NCBI RefSeq assembly: GCF_008016455.1
Contig: NZ_SAXU01000001.1
Coordinates: 1 to 64,000 of the forward strand
Reading direction: 5' to 3'
DNA length: 64,000 nt
DNA from: Brachyspira aalborgi
GTDB lineage: Bacteria; Spirochaetota; Brachyspiria; Brachyspirales; Brachyspiraceae
The notes beneath the pieces were generated by a model. It did not search any database and had not been told where the DNA came from. It was given only the letters and a program-made list of their open reading frames with translations. Made by a program: the position numbers and the translations under genes. Below are positions 1 to 12,000 of the stretch, piece by piece. How positions within the stretch are numbered: the stretch's first letter is position 1; every line of letters begins with the position of its first letter.

Positions 1-128
1 AAGAAAAAGACGATATAAATTCTATAAAATTAATTATAGATAAATATTTATCTAAAAATTTTAATAAAAATGAAATTATATTTGATAACAAAATGAGGGA
101 AATTATAAAAAATTTTATTAAAGTTTAG
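1..128 (+). CDS. C-terminal end of an unidentified gene (partial)
   Basis: An open frame (codons starting at base 3) enters from outside the window and stops with TAG at 126-128. It gives 41 residues, Lys/Asn/Ile-rich and with no recognisable motif. The composition matches the neighbouring genes. The protein family cannot be assigned from this fragment. Confidence 0.5.
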   Translation, partial: EKDDINSIKLIIDKYLSKNFNKNEIIFDNKMREIIKNFIKV

Positions 129-141
129 GAGTAATTTAATA

Positions 142-169
142 TTGACTTATAAATCTAAAAGTATATACT
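142..169 (+). promoter_or_regulatory. Sigma70-type promoter of vapBC
   Basis: TTGACT (142-147) and TATACT (164-169) are separated by 16 bases and lie about 30 bases before the antitoxin start. An AAGGA ribosome binding site follows at 189-193. VapB/VapBC complexes usually autoregulate such promoters, but no clear operator palindrome was recognised. Confidence 0.55.
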
Positions 170-199
170 AACTAATATATATTTAATTAAGGAATTAAC

Positions 200-448
200 A
201 TGTTTCAAAAAGCTAAAATTTTTAATAACGGACATTCTCAAGCCGTTCGTTTGCCAAAAGAATTTCGTTTTGAAAGCAAAGAGGTTATTATTCGCAAAGT
301 TGAAAATGGAGTTTTGCTTATGTCGCAAGATAAAAATATATGGAAAAATTGGTTTGATAATTTGGAGGAATTTTCAGAAGATTTTGCGAAAGTTTTAGAT
401 AGCAGAGAAATTAATCAAAATAATCAAAAACGAGAGGATTTATTTTGA
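200..448 (+). CDS. vapB: VapB-type antitoxin (AbrB/SpoVT fold)
   Basis: An 82-residue protein. The N-terminal half has the swapped-hairpin signature of VapB/MazE-like DNA-binding antitoxins (GHSQAVRLPKEFRF at residues 11-24). The acidic C-terminal half would wrap the toxin. It overlaps the PIN-domain toxin gene by three bases (TTGA), the usual translational coupling of type II modules. In this family the antitoxin neutralises VapC and represses its own promoter. The start is fixed by AAGGA six bases upstream. The module marks the edge of the polysaccharide island and may stabilise it, which is inference. Confidence 0.85.
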   Translation: MFQKAKIFNNGHSQAVRLPKEFRFESKEVIIRKVENGVLLMSQDKNIWKNWFDNLEEFSEDFAKVLDSREINQNNQKREDLF

Positions 449-846
449 AAAAATTAATGCTTGACACTAATATTTGTATTTACATTATTAAAAATAAACC
501 GTTAAATGTTAGAAAAAAATTAGAAAGTTATAATTTTGGCGAAATTGCAATATCGAGTATTACAGTTTCCGAGCTTTATTACGGAGCTTATAAAAGTTCT
601 AAACAAGAGCAAAATTTATTAAGTTTGAATAATTTTTTATCTCCGTTTAATATTATAGAATTTGATATAGAATGCGCTTTAGCTTATGGAAAAATAAGAG
701 CGGAACTTGAAAATAAAGGACAAATAATAGGTTATATGGATATGCTTATCGCTTCTTGTTCGCTTGCAAAAGATTTCACGCTTATTACAAACAATATAAA
801 AGAATTTAAGCGTATAAAAGGTTTAAGAGTAGAAAATTGGATTTAA
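445..846 (+). CDS. vapC: VapC-type PIN-domain ribonuclease toxin
   Basis: A 133-residue PIN domain. Acidic metal-binding residues are D7 (MLDTNICIY), E43 (VSELYYG) and D99 (GYMDMLIA), and the C-terminal TNN at 115-117 is also typical. VapC toxins are Mg-dependent endoribonucleases, many cutting tRNA or rRNA. Translation starts at TTG (445), inside the vapB stop region, with AGAGG eight bases upstream; an internal ATG at 457 would remove only four residues. All catalytic positions seem present, so the toxin is probably active. The target RNA cannot be deduced. Confidence 0.87.
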   Translation: MKKLMLDTNICIYIIKNKPLNVRKKLESYNFGEIAISSITVSELYYGAYKSSKQEQNLLSLNNFLSPFNIIEFDIECALAYGKIRAELENKGQIIGYMDMLIASCSLAKDFTLITNNIKEFKRIKGLRVENWI

Positions 847-870
847 TATTTTAAATTAAGGAAATTATAA

Positions 871-2628
871 ATGAATAAAATAATAAATTTTAGTATAGAC
901 GATTGCATAGAAATATTTAGAGATATAACGATTAATAATTATAATTCTTTATTTGAAAGCGATTATTTTTCTTTTTTCAAAGAATTGCATGATAAATATA
1001 ACGCGAAAATAAGTTTATATTCGTTTGTAGAATATAAAGGATTTAATATAAAAAACGCAACCGATAAATTTAAAAAAGAATTTATAAATAATTGCAATTG
1101 GTTAAAAATTGGATTTCATGGTTTTAATGAAAACAGCAGATATAACGACAAAGAAAATATTAAAAAAGATTATAAGCTATTTCTTAAATATGTTAAAAGA
1201 TTTGCAGGCAATTTAAATATTATTGATAATTTTGTTAGGCTTCATTATTTTTCTGGCAATTTGGAAAATATGATTAAAATAAAAAAATTTGGAATAAAAG
1301 GGCTTCTCACAGCGGATGACGATAGAGATAATTATTATCTAAAAAAGAATGAAAATATTTTTCTTAATAAACATAATATTTACAAAGATATTAAAAATGA
1401 AATATTTTTTATTAAAACTAATTTAAGAATCGAGAAAATTGAAAATATAAATGAAACCTTAAAAACAATCGACATAAATAATAATATAATAATGTTTACG
1501 CATGAGCAATATTTGAATGATAAAAATATAAGAGATAAAATAATCGATATATACGAATATTCTAAAGAAACTCATAAACCCGATTTTATTAATTTTGTAG
1601 AGGATGAATTTAAAGATATAAAACTTGATAAAATAAAAAAGTTTATAGATTGTTATATACCGATTACAACATGCAATTTTAGATGTCCTTATTGTTATAT
1701 AACTCAAAATAATAGATGGAATGACGCTTTGCCAGAATTTAAATATTCGGCTAAAGATGTGAGAAAAGCTTTATCTAAAGAGCGTTTGGGAGGAACTTGT
1801 TTATTGAATATGTGCGGCGGTGGAGAGACTTTGCTTCCTCCGTATATTATAGAGCTTTTGAAAGAATTGCTTGAAGAAGGACATTATATTTGGGTTATAA
1901 CAAACGGTTCTTTAAACAAAAGATTTGAAGAGATTTCTCAATTTCCAAAGAATTTGCTTTATCGTTTGGCTTTTAAATTTTCATTTCATTATCTTGAATT
2001 AAAAAGATTAAACAAATTGGAAGATTATGTAAAAAATATAAAATTGATGCAAGATTCGGGAGCGTCATTCAGCATAGAAATAACTCCTTATGACGAATTG
2101 ATAGAATATATTGACGAGATTAAAGAATTTAGTTTAAAAAATTTTGGAGCTTTGCCTCATATAACCGTTGCAAGAGAAGATAATACCGATAATAAAAAAA
2201 TATTAACTAAATTATCAAAACAAGAATATAATAAGGTTTGGTCTCAATTTAATTCAAAAATGTTTAGCTTTAAATTAAGCACTTTTTTAGTGAAGAGAAA
2301 AGAATATTGTTATGCGGGAAAATGGTCTTATATTTTAGATATTGGGAAAGGAGTTTTAAGACAATGTTATAGCAATAATCTGCAACAAAATATATTTGAA
2401 AATATGAAACCTATAAAAATAAAATCGGTTGGTAGAAAATGTTTAGAGCCTCATTGTTATAATTCTCATGCATTTTTAACTTGGGGCGATATACCTCGAT
2501 TAAAAGCTCCATACTATTATGAAATGCGAAACAGAATTCAATCTGACGAAAAAGAATGGTTAAATCCGTATATGAAAGAATTTTGTAGTCATAAATTGAA
2601 AGAAAATAATAATAAATTTAATTTTTAA
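871..2628 (+). CDS. Polysaccharide deacetylase-like / radical SAM fusion protein
   Basis: A 585-residue two-domain protein. Residues 1-250 resemble an NodB/CE4 deacetylase fold: FSIDD near residue 7-11 (metal Asp pair), a HGF histidine around 113-117, and a late MFTHEQY strand. Residues about 255-570 are a radical SAM domain with the [4Fe-4S] motif C268-x3-C272-x2-C275. The SAM-binding GGGE is near residue 316, and further cysteines in the last 110 residues suggest a SPASM-like auxiliary cluster. The ribosome site AAGGA precedes the ATG. It is followed 10 bases later by the FkbM methyltransferase, so they are probably one operon. By context it is likely to modify a surface sugar or peptide; the substrate is unknown. 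Fusion of these two domains is uncommon as far as I know. Confidence 0.75.
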   Translation: MNKIINFSIDDCIEIFRDITINNYNSLFESDYFSFFKELHDKYNAKISLYSFVEYKGFNIKNATDKFKKEFINNCNWLKIGFHGFNENSRYNDKENIKKDYKLFLKYVKRFAGNLNIIDNFVRLHYFSGNLENMIKIKKFGIKGLLTADDDRDNYYLKKNENIFLNKHNIYKDIKNEIFFIKTNLRIEKIENINETLKTIDINNNIIMFTHEQYLNDKNIRDKIIDIYEYSKETHKPDFINFVEDEFKDIKLDKIKKFIDCYIPITTCNFRCPYCYITQNNRWNDALPEFKYSAKDVRKALSKERLGGTCLLNMCGGGETLLPPYIIELLKELLEEGHYIWVITNGSLNKRFEEISQFPKNLLYRLAFKFSFHYLELKRLNKLEDYVKNIKLMQDSGASFSIEITPYDELIEYIDEIKEFSLKNFGALPHITVAREDNTDNKKILTKLSKQEYNKVWSQFNSKMFSFKLSTFLVKRKEYCYAGKWSYILDIGKGVLRQCYSNNLQQNIFENMKPIKIKSVGRKCLEPHCYNSHAFLTWGDIPRLKAPYYYEMRNRIQSDEKEWLNPYMKEFCSHKLKENNNKFNF

Positions 2629-2638
2629 GGAGAAAAAG

Positions 2639-3780
2639 ATGGATAAAAAAACAATAGACAATATAGTTTGGTGGATACCTTTTAAAAAATTGAGAAATTC
2701 AATAAGAAATCGTTTATATAATAGTCAAAATAAAAATTTATTTTTTAAGAGAATAAATAATATATTTAATCTATGTAAACTATATAATTTAAATATTGAA
2801 AATTTTAACGATGTAAATTTAAAGCCGATATTAAATAACGACATATTTGATAATAAAAATTTTAATAATATGACGATAAACGATTTAATACAATATATAA
2901 AAGACGCGTTTGATATTGAAAAATTAGAGGAATCATATTATTTATTGGAAGACGAATATAGTAAAAATATGTTTGTATCTCAAATTATAGTAAGAGCCTC
3001 TAAATATGACGGACTATCTTTAATTTTATATTATAGCAATTCTTGGAAATATTATGACGATTTATGTTTAGCTAAAACCGATAAAACAATTGAAATTAAT
3101 AATTCAAAATTATATTTATATGATTTATCTAAATTATCTTTTTCTAAAGATATAAAATTATATTATACTCAAAGACAATTATTTGAAACTTACTTTTTAG
3201 AACAATATAGATATAAAAATAAGGTTATGGTTGAAAAAGACGACTATATTATAGACGGGGGGGGTGCTATGGCGATACGGCGTTATATTTTTCTTATCTT
3301 TCTGGCGAAAAAGGAAGAGTATTTTCATTTGAGTTTGTAGAAAATAATATTGAAATATTTAATACAAATCTAAAATTAAATACTCAATTAAAAGATAGAA
3401 TAAAGTTAATAGAAAATCCGCTTTATAACATTTCAAATGCCGATTTATTCATTAGCGATGAAGGACCTTCTTCAAGAATAAACAAAGACGGAGATAATAT
3501 TTATAAATCTATAAGTATAGACGATTTTGTAATATCAAATAACATTGAAAAGATAGATTTCATTAAATTGGATATAGAAGGAGCTGAATTAGAGGCTTTA
3601 AAAGGCGCTAAAGAAACTATTGTAAAATATAAACCTAAACTCGCTATATGTTTATATCATCAAAATAGCGATTTTTATAATATTCCCATATATTTAAAGA
3701 GTATAGTTCCAGAATATAAATTTTATTTTGACCATTTCACTTTAAATACTTGGAGCAGCATTTTATTTTGTAAAATATAA
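2639..3780 (+). pseudogene. FkbM-family methyltransferase, phase-variable, currently OFF (frameshift in G8)
   Basis: The first frame runs 2639-3340 and breaks at a run of eight G (3257-3264). The C-terminal part continues in another frame to 3780. Adding one G (nine) restores one open frame of about 380 residues. Across the junction it then reads DGGGCYGDTALYF, the SAM-binding motif I of FkbM methyltransferases, and later KLDIEGAELEALKGAK, the family's second hallmark. FkbM enzymes O-methylate sugars or polyketides. The N-terminus carries IDNIVWWIPFKKLRNSIRN, a module repeated near the end of the next gene. As sequenced, only a truncated 233-residue product would be made. A sequencing error in the homopolymer is the main alternative to true slipped-strand switching. 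Confidence 0.85.
3257..3264 (+). repeat. Poly-G tract G8 inside the FkbM gene
   Basis: Eight consecutive G in a region that is otherwise over 70 percent A/T. The tract encodes the glycines of the SAM-binding loop, so length changes shift the frame exactly at the catalytic motif. Lengths of 9 or 6 are in frame; 8 is out of frame. Confidence 0.9.
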
Positions 3781-3800
3781 AAAATTAAGGAGAAATTATT

Positions 3801-5111
<1,311 letters not shown>

Positions 5112-5222
5112 TTATTATCGGAATAATTATAAAATATATTAATATCTTAAATACTATCAGGTTTACAAATCTTACAAGCTTCATATCTTTTATAAAAATT
5201 TTAAAACATAAATAATAAATAC

Positions 5223-5250
5223 TTGTAAGTTTTATAAAATATATTATTAT
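5223..5250 (+). promoter_or_regulatory. Possible promoter of the GT4 gene
   Basis: TTGTAA (5223-5228), 16 bases, TATTAT (5245-5250). The -10 lies only seven bases before the ATG at 5258, so a transcript from here would be almost leaderless. There is no Shine-Dalgarno sequence before this gene. The -35 is weak. Confidence 0.3.
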
Positions 5251-5257
5251 AAAATTT

Positions 5258-6376
5258 ATGAATATAAAAAAAATTGCCATATTGCATCCAACTTTCGGTT
5301 ATAACGGAGGAGCTGAAAATGTTATTCTTTCAACCGCTCAAAGTTTACATAATCTTAATATTGAAACAGATATTTATACTTACAAATTAAGAGATAACGC
5401 TCCTGATTTTATAAAACAATTCAAAACGGATATATATTTAAATCCGATTATTTTTAATAAAACTGCAAAATATTTGGCAAATAATTTAATAAATTACGAT
5501 GCGATTCTTATTCATAATTTTCCCGCGACTATTTTTTACGGACTTGCCTATAATGAAGCTAAAAAAAATAATAAAAAATTGCCTAAAAGTTTTTGGTATT
5601 GCCATGAGCCGAGCGTTCGACTTTACGGAAGCGATGATAAAAGTTATAATAAACTTCAAAAGACTTGGGATATTATCGCAAGATGGACGATGCGGTTGGA
5701 TAAACTCGGCGTTGAAAAAATAGATTATATAATGGCAAATAGCGAAAGAACAAAAAATGCAATTAAAAGAGTTTATAATAGAGAGGCAAAAGTTATCTAT
5801 CCTTGTATTACTCAAAATAATATAATGCCTATAAATTTGTCCGAATATTTTATTTATATTGGAAGAATAGAGAAACCTAAAAATTTGGAAAATGCAATAA
5901 TATCTTTCAAAAAATTAATTGAAAAAATAGACGATAAAGATTTAAAATTTATCATCGCAGGCAAAGGCAGACATGAAAAAAAATTAAGAAATCTCTCAAA
6001 AAAAATTGGAATAGAAAAAAATATAATATTTAAAGGCTATGTTTCGGACGAAGAAAAAAAAGATTTATTAAATAAAAGTTACGCTCTAATTATGCCAGCT
6101 ATAAACGAACCTTTTGGATTAACCGTAATAGAAGCGCTTTATTCTTCTTGCATTTCAATAATATCGAATCTTTCGGGCGTCTATGAAGTCGCAAAAGATT
6201 ATGCAATTTCCTGCGATATGAAAGATATTGATTCTCTTACAAATGCAATGCTTGAAGTTTATAAAAATAAGAATATAAAAAAAGAATTAATAGAATCCTC
6301 AAAAAAAATACTTAATAACTTTACGCAATCTAAATATACGGAAAATTTATTAGAATACATAAAAAACCGCTTGTAA
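5258..6376 (+). CDS. Glycosyltransferase family 4 (GT-B fold)
   Basis: 372 residues. The N-terminal Rossmann half starts [17 protein letters not shown], with the glycine-rich acceptor loop typical of GT4. The C-terminal nucleotide-sugar half contains [21 protein letters not shown] and the [11 protein letters not shown] motif (E-x7-E, donor ribose/phosphate binding). The length is normal for the family, with no membrane segment, so it is a cytosolic enzyme acting on membrane-linked acceptors. It closes the polysaccharide region that starts at 871. The 155-base gap upstream holds no ORF, and no ribosome binding site is seen. Sugar specificity cannot be read from the sequence. Confidence 0.88.
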   Translation: MNIKKIAILHPTFGYNGGAENVILSTAQSLHNLNIETDIYTYKLRDNAPDFIKQFKTDIYLNPIIFNKTAKYLANNLINYDAILIHNFPATIFYGLAYNEAKKNNKKLPKSFWYCHEPSVRLYGSDDKSYNKLQKTWDIIARWTMRLDKLGVEKIDYIMANSERTKNAIKRVYNREAKVIYPCITQNNIMPINLSEYFIYIGRIEKPKNLENAIISFKKLIEKIDDKDLKFIIAGKGRHEKKLRNLSKKIGIEKNIIFKGYVSDEEKKDLLNKSYALIMPAINEPFGLTVIEALYSSCISIISNLSGVYEVAKDYAISCDMKDIDSLTNAMLEVYKNKNIKKELIESSKKILNNFTQSKYTENLLEYIKNRL

Positions 6377-6444
6377 TATTTACAATTTATAGTTATAATT
6401 AACTATATTAATTATGACTATTTATTATTTAAGGATATGTATTT

Positions 6445-8322
6445 ATGTTAGAATATACTTCAATACCAAGCGCTTATTTTGAAACGGCAATGAAAATGCC
6501 TCAAAGTCCAGCTTATAGATATAGAGATAATAACGGAGATAAAATTACAATTACATATAAAGAATTGTATGATAAAATAAACGCTATTGCTAAAGCTTTT
6601 GAAATTAAAGGATTTGCTTCAAAAAATGTGGCAATATTTTCTGAAAATAGAATAGAATGGTTTATATGCGATATGGCGCTTTTATCTTTAGGTTCTGTCG
6701 ATGTTCCGAGAGGAGACGATTCTACTTCGGAAGAATTAAATTATATTATAGAACATAGCGAATCAAAAGCGGTATTGGTTGAAAATAAATATGTTTTCGA
6801 GAAAATAAAAAAACATCATAATGATTTGTCTTTAATAGTTTTTTTAGATAACTCAATGCATAATCCCGATAAAAATATATATTCTTTCGATAAATTTTTA
6901 GAATTAGGAAAAGAAGGTTTAAATGGAAAAGAAGATTTTGCAATAAATAAGTCTAAAAAATTAAATAACGAAAATATTGCAACGATTATATATACTTCGG
7001 GAACTACGGGAAAGCCAAAAGGAGTTGTTTTAACGCATGGAAATATATTGCATAATGTTAGAGTTTTGCCCGATATAATAAGATTAAAAAGCGGAGATAA
7101 ATTTTTAAGCATACTTCCAATTTGGCATATATACGAAAGAACAATATCTTATGTAACGGCGATAACGGGATGTTTTACTGCGATAACAAATAAAAGAGAT
7201 TTAAAAATAGATTTTACGGAAGAAAAACCCGATATATTTATTTCCGTTCCTGCGATTTGGATTAATATATATAATACCGTGATGAAAAATATTGACAGAA
7301 AAGGTTTTATCTCAAGAGTATTCGCTAAAACTTTAATAAAAGGTTCTATTCGATATACGAGAAATTTAAGATATCAAAATAATTTAATTTATATAATAGG
7401 AGATGAAACAAAAGAAGAGAAAATAAAATATTATCAAATAGGAATATTCGATTATATTTTTCATAAATTGGCTCAAAAAATAATTTATAAAAAAATTATA
7501 GAATTAACGGGAGGAAGATTAAGGTTAACTATATCGGGAGGCGGCGCTTTGCCAATGTATATTGAAGATTTTGTAGAAGCTGCGGGAATTAATTTAGTCG
7601 TAGGTTGGGGAATAACCGAAACTGCGCCCGTTGTCACTTTAAGGTCGCCTTATAAAAATTATAGAGGAACTTGCGGAACTCCGATACCTGAAGTAACAAT
7701 AGAGATAAGAGATAAAAGAGGCGAAGTTTGTAAGGACGGAGTTATGGGAGTTTGTTATATAAAAGGTCCTAATGTATTTAAAGAATATTATAAAGATAAA
7801 GAATTAACCGAAACCGCAAAGAAAGACGATTTTTTTGATTCGGGAGATTTAGGAACTTATACTAAAGAAGGCGAAATTGTTTTAACGGGAAGAGCGAAAG
7901 AGACGATTGTTCTTTTAACGGGAGAGAATGTAGAGCCGCAACCAATAGAAAATAAAGCGATGGAATCAAAATATATCTCTCAAATAATGCTTATAGGACA
8001 AGATAAATCTTCAACGGGAGCTATAATAGTAATTAATTCGGAAAACATAAAAGAATATTTTGAAAAACATAAAATTAATTATGATAATTCTAATGATTTA
8101 TGCAATTCTACTGAAGTAAATAAATTAATAAAATCGGATTTAAAAAGATTGATTAATTCTAAAAACGGATTTAGACCTTATGAAATAATTTCAAAAATTA
8201 TTATAACCGATAAAGAGTTTAGTATTGAAAACGGGCTTTTAACTCAATCATTAAAAATGAAAAGATTTAATATTATGAAAAAATATGAAGAAGAAATAGA
8301 AAAACTATATCAAAAAAATTAA
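6445..8322 (+). CDS. Long-chain acyl-CoA synthetase (AMP-forming, FadD15-like)
   Basis: 625 residues of the ANL adenylating superfamily. The P-loop IIYTSGTTGKPKGV is at residues 181-194. GWGITETAP is motif A5, and SGDLG and LTGRAKETIVL are the A7/A8 motifs around the hinge. A long N-terminal region and a central insert match bacterial long-chain acyl-CoA ligases of the FAA1/FadD15 group. It would activate fatty acids to acyl-CoA using ATP, for lipid recycling or uptake, at the inner membrane face. AAGGA lies upstream of the ATG. It stands alone, 69 bases after the GT4 gene. Substrate chain length is inferred only from subfamily resemblance. Confidence 0.88.
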   Translation: MLEYTSIPSAYFETAMKMPQSPAYRYRDNNGDKITITYKELYDKINAIAKAFEIKGFASKNVAIFSENRIEWFICDMALLSLGSVDVPRGDDSTSEELNYIIEHSESKAVLVENKYVFEKIKKHHNDLSLIVFLDNSMHNPDKNIYSFDKFLELGKEGLNGKEDFAINKSKKLNNENIATIIYTSGTTGKPKGVVLTHGNILHNVRVLPDIIRLKSGDKFLSILPIWHIYERTISYVTAITGCFTAITNKRDLKIDFTEEKPDIFISVPAIWINIYNTVMKNIDRKGFISRVFAKTLIKGSIRYTRNLRYQNNLIYIIGDETKEEKIKYYQIGIFDYIFHKLAQKIIYKKIIELTGGRLRLTISGGGALPMYIEDFVEAAGINLVVGWGITETAPVVTLRSPYKNYRGTCGTPIPEVTIEIRDKRGEVCKDGVMGVCYIKGPNVFKEYYKDKELTETAKKDDFFDSGDLGTYTKEGEIVLTGRAKETIVLLTGENVEPQPIENKAMESKYISQIMLIGQDKSSTGAIIVINSENIKEYFEKHKINYDNSNDLCNSTEVNKLIKSDLKRLINSKNGFRPYEIISKIIITDKEFSIENGLLTQSLKMKRFNIMKKYEEEIEKLYQKN

Positions 8323-8370
8323 TTCTTGTTATAATTTATCATAATCTTATTTTTAATAAAAAGAGAAAAT

Positions 8371-9084
8371 ATGTTTATAACTTCAAAAAACGCAATAACC
8401 GAAGCGATTACAAAAGATTTGGTAAAAATTTTATATGTTAAATTTCCTTTATCTAAAAGAGAAAAAGAAATAATAAAAATAGCGGAAAGAAAAAAAATTA
8501 AAATAAAAATTGTAGATAAAAAAGAAATGGAATCTATAATTGGAAAAGTTTATTCTATCGCAGCAGATATTGAAGAAAATGCAGAAATCGGAATAGATTA
8601 TTTTTTATACAACGCTTTGAATAAAAAAAATAATCCGTTAATATTTATATTAGATTCTATAACCGATGTTCATAATTTAGGCGCTATAATAAGAAACGCT
8701 TATTTTTTCGATTTAGCTGGAATAATAATTCCTAAAGACAATTCGGCTAAAATAAACGAAAAAGTTTATGAAGTATCTCAAGGAGCAGCTTATCATTTGC
8801 CTATTTGTATAGAAACAAATTTAAATAGAATTTTGGATAAAATGAAAGATAAAGGTTTTTGGATATATTATGCAAGCGAAAAAGGAGATATACATTTAGA
8901 AAATTTTAAATTCGACTTGCCAACCGCAATTATATTAGGAAACGAACATAAAGGAGTTAGAGAAACAATAAAAAATAATTCTGACGGAAGTATTGTTATA
9001 AATTCTTTAAGCGATTTTGATTCTTTAAATGTGTCCGCAGCTTCCGCTATAATTGGCTACGCTTATTCAATATTTCAAAATTAA
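8371..9084 (+). CDS. TrmH/SpoU-family RNA 2'-O-methyltransferase (RlmB-like)
   Basis: 237 residues. An N-terminal substrate-binding segment is followed by the SPOUT domain. The three SpoU motifs are clear: DSITDVHNLGAIIRNA (motif 1, catalytic Asn and Arg), ILGNEHKGV (motif 2) and SLNVSAASAII (motif 3, SAM knot). The best match is RlmB, which methylates a guanosine ribose in the 23S rRNA peptidyl-transferase region; a tRNA-type TrmH paralogue is possible. Its stop overlaps the stop of the convergent dnaE gene by four bases (TTAA). Confidence 0.85.
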   Translation: MFITSKNAITEAITKDLVKILYVKFPLSKREKEIIKIAERKKIKIKIVDKKEMESIIGKVYSIAADIEENAEIGIDYFLYNALNKKNNPLIFILDSITDVHNLGAIIRNAYFFDLAGIIIPKDNSAKINEKVYEVSQGAAYHLPICIETNLNRILDKMKDKGFWIYYASEKGDIHLENFKFDLPTAIILGNEHKGVRETIKNNSDGSIVINSLSDFDSLNVSAASAIIGYAYSIFQN

Positions 9085-12000
9085 GCGTATTCTATTTCTA
9101 TTAAAGACCTTAAAGAACTTTTAGCTTCGTTAAAAAATCTCGCGTTTGGCTCGACTTTATAATTTTCGCCTATTTTAAATATTTCCATTCCGCTTTCGGA
9201 TTTTAATTTTAAGAAAATCGTATAATCTCCAGGATTGCTTGAAATTGCATTTTGAAGACATAATAAATCCATATCGTCAAAAATATTTTTATTCATATAA
9301 AGAGATAATTGTTTTTTATCAGAATTGGAATTTTTAATAAAATTATTATTTGCTTCTTTCGTTTTTATCTCTTTATTCTTAAAATGACTTTCAGAATCTT
9401 TATTTTCAACTTTAATTGATTTTGTTTTAGCTATATTTTCAAAATCGTTTGTTTTTACGGTTCTTTTAACTTCTTTTAGATTTTTATTTTCTAAATAAGA
9501 ATCAAGTTCTTTTATTTCGATTATATTATTATATATTCTATCGTTGAATCTACTTTTTTCTCTTCTGCCTTTAATTAATACTGCCATCTCTTCATTTAAA
9601 ATATCTCTATATTTGTCTGTTTGATTTTTATCTGTAATATAGAAAACAGATTCCGTAAATAAATCTATTACATTTAAAGTAAGCATAGGCGTATTTTTTT
9701 TAGTCATATATTCTCCCACTTTTATTATAACGGCGGGAATTGAAAATTCGTATCTATCTTTTAATTTGTCTAATTCCAAAAGATTATTAAAATATTTATA
9801 ATCTATTCTATTTATATATCTTGTAAAAGGATGATATCTTAAAGAAAATCCTAAAACCTCTTTTTCATTTTCCATAAGTATGCTATTTGAATATTCAAGC
9901 ATATTTTCAATCGTAAGAGAAGCGATTCCCGTATCTTCCGAAGAAACAGAATCAAAAAGCATAGTTTGTCCCGCTAAAGTATCTCTTTGATAATTTGAAG
10001 CGTATCCCATTATAGAGTCTAAAGACGATAATAAAGAATTTTCCGTATGTCCAAACTCTGAAAAAGCTCCGCATTTAATTAATGTTTCATATACTCTTCT
10101 ATTAACTAAACGAACATCTACTCTTTTAGCAAAATCCTCTAATGATTTATATTCTCCGTTTCTCTCTCTCTCTTCTTCTATAGCTAAAGCCGCTTGATAA
10201 CCAACTCCTTTAACCGCATGCAAACCGTAAACTATTTTTCCGTCTTTTTGAGAAAATAAAGCTTTGCTTTCGGATATTGAAGCTGTGATTATTCCTATAC
10301 TTTTTTGTTTAATTTCATTTAAATATGAAGAAATTTTTTCAACATCTTCTATTGTAGTGTTAAGTAGCGCTACATAATATTCCATAGGATAATGCGCTTT
10401 AATATAAGCTTCTTGATATGCGACTAAAGCGTAACATACAGAGTGCGATTTATTAAAACCGTATTCTGCAAAACCTTTCATAGTATCGAATAAATATTTT
10501 AATAATTCTTTATCGTATCCTTTTTTAAGTCCGCCTTCTATAAATTTTGTTTCCATAGAATTCATTTTTTCGACTATTTTTTTACCCATAGCCTTTCTTA
10601 AATCATCCGCTTCCGCAGCCGTAAATCCGCCTATAACTCTGCTTATAGCCATAATCTGCTCTTGATATATAAGAACTCCCTGACTTTCTTGAAGTATAGG
10701 TTTCAAATCGGGATGTTTATAAACTATATTTTTTCTTTTATTTTTTCTGTCGGCATAATCTTTATCCATTCCCGAATTTAAAGGACCAGGACGAAATAAA
10801 GCCACGCTTGAAACCAAATCTGCAAATTCCGTAGGTTTAATATTTAAAAGCATATGCCTCATACCCGAACTTTCAAACTGAAATATTCCCGCTGTGTCGG
10901 CTTTTCTAAATATTTTATAAACCTCCTGGTCGTCAAAAGGAATTTTATCAATATCTATTTCTATTCCGTATCTATTTTTTATATCCGCTACGGCGTCTTT
11001 TATGAGTCTTAAATTTTTAATCCCCAAAAAGTCCATTTTAATGAGTCCCGCATTTTCAACATAATTCATTTCATATTGGCAAGCTCTCGTTTTAGTTTTA
11101 GAATCCTGATAAATCGGAACGCAATCCATAATCGCTTTACTCGAAATAATAACTCCTGCCGCATGAAGTCCGACATTTCTAATTAAACCATCCAATCTAA
11201 CGGCTATATCATACATATTTTTTAATTCTCTATTAGAATCTATCTCTCTTCTAAAATCCGCGCATTCGGGGTCGTCATACACATCGGCAAGCCTAATATT
11301 ATTTGGTATATTTTTTGCAAGTTTGTCGGATAAACTTAATTCAAATCCCATTACTCTGCAAACATCTCTTATAACAGAACGCCCGCCTAAAGTTCCGAAA
11401 GTGGCTATTTGAGCTACATTATCGTTTCCGTATTTTTCTTTAACATATTCTATTACTAAATCCCTTTTATCGTCTTGAAAGTCTACATCTATATCGGGCA
11501 TACTCTTTCTTTCAGGATTTAAAAATCTTTCAAAAAGCAAATCATAATCTAAAGGATTAACTTTCGTAATTCCGATAGAAAAAGCCACTATAGAACCAGC
11601 GGCGCTTCCTCTTCCAGGTCCTACTGCAATATCGTTATTTCTTGCATAATTTATAAAGTCTTGAACTATAAGAAAATAGCCTTCAAAACCCATTTTTGAT
11701 ATTACGGCTAATTCCATCTCGAGTCTTTCTAAAGCTTCTTTTGGAATTTCATTATTATAATATTTATTAAGTCCTTCAAGGCATAACTTTTTTAAAACGG
11801 TAGTTTCCGTCTCGCCTTTTGGAATATCATAAGACGGCATATAATAATTTTTAGTCATTATATTTAAATCTTTGCACTGCTCTGCGATTTTAACCGTATT
11901 CTCAAAAGCTTTGGGAAGTTTAGCGAAAGATTTCATCATCTCTTCTTCGCTTTTTAAATGAAAATCATTGCTTGGGAATTTATATCTTCTTGCATCGCTT

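Noticed and set aside
5171-5229. 8-bp inverted repeat CTTACAAG/CTTGTAAG before the GT4 gene
   Set aside because: The arms are 43 bases apart and no T run follows, so neither a terminator nor an operator is convincing.
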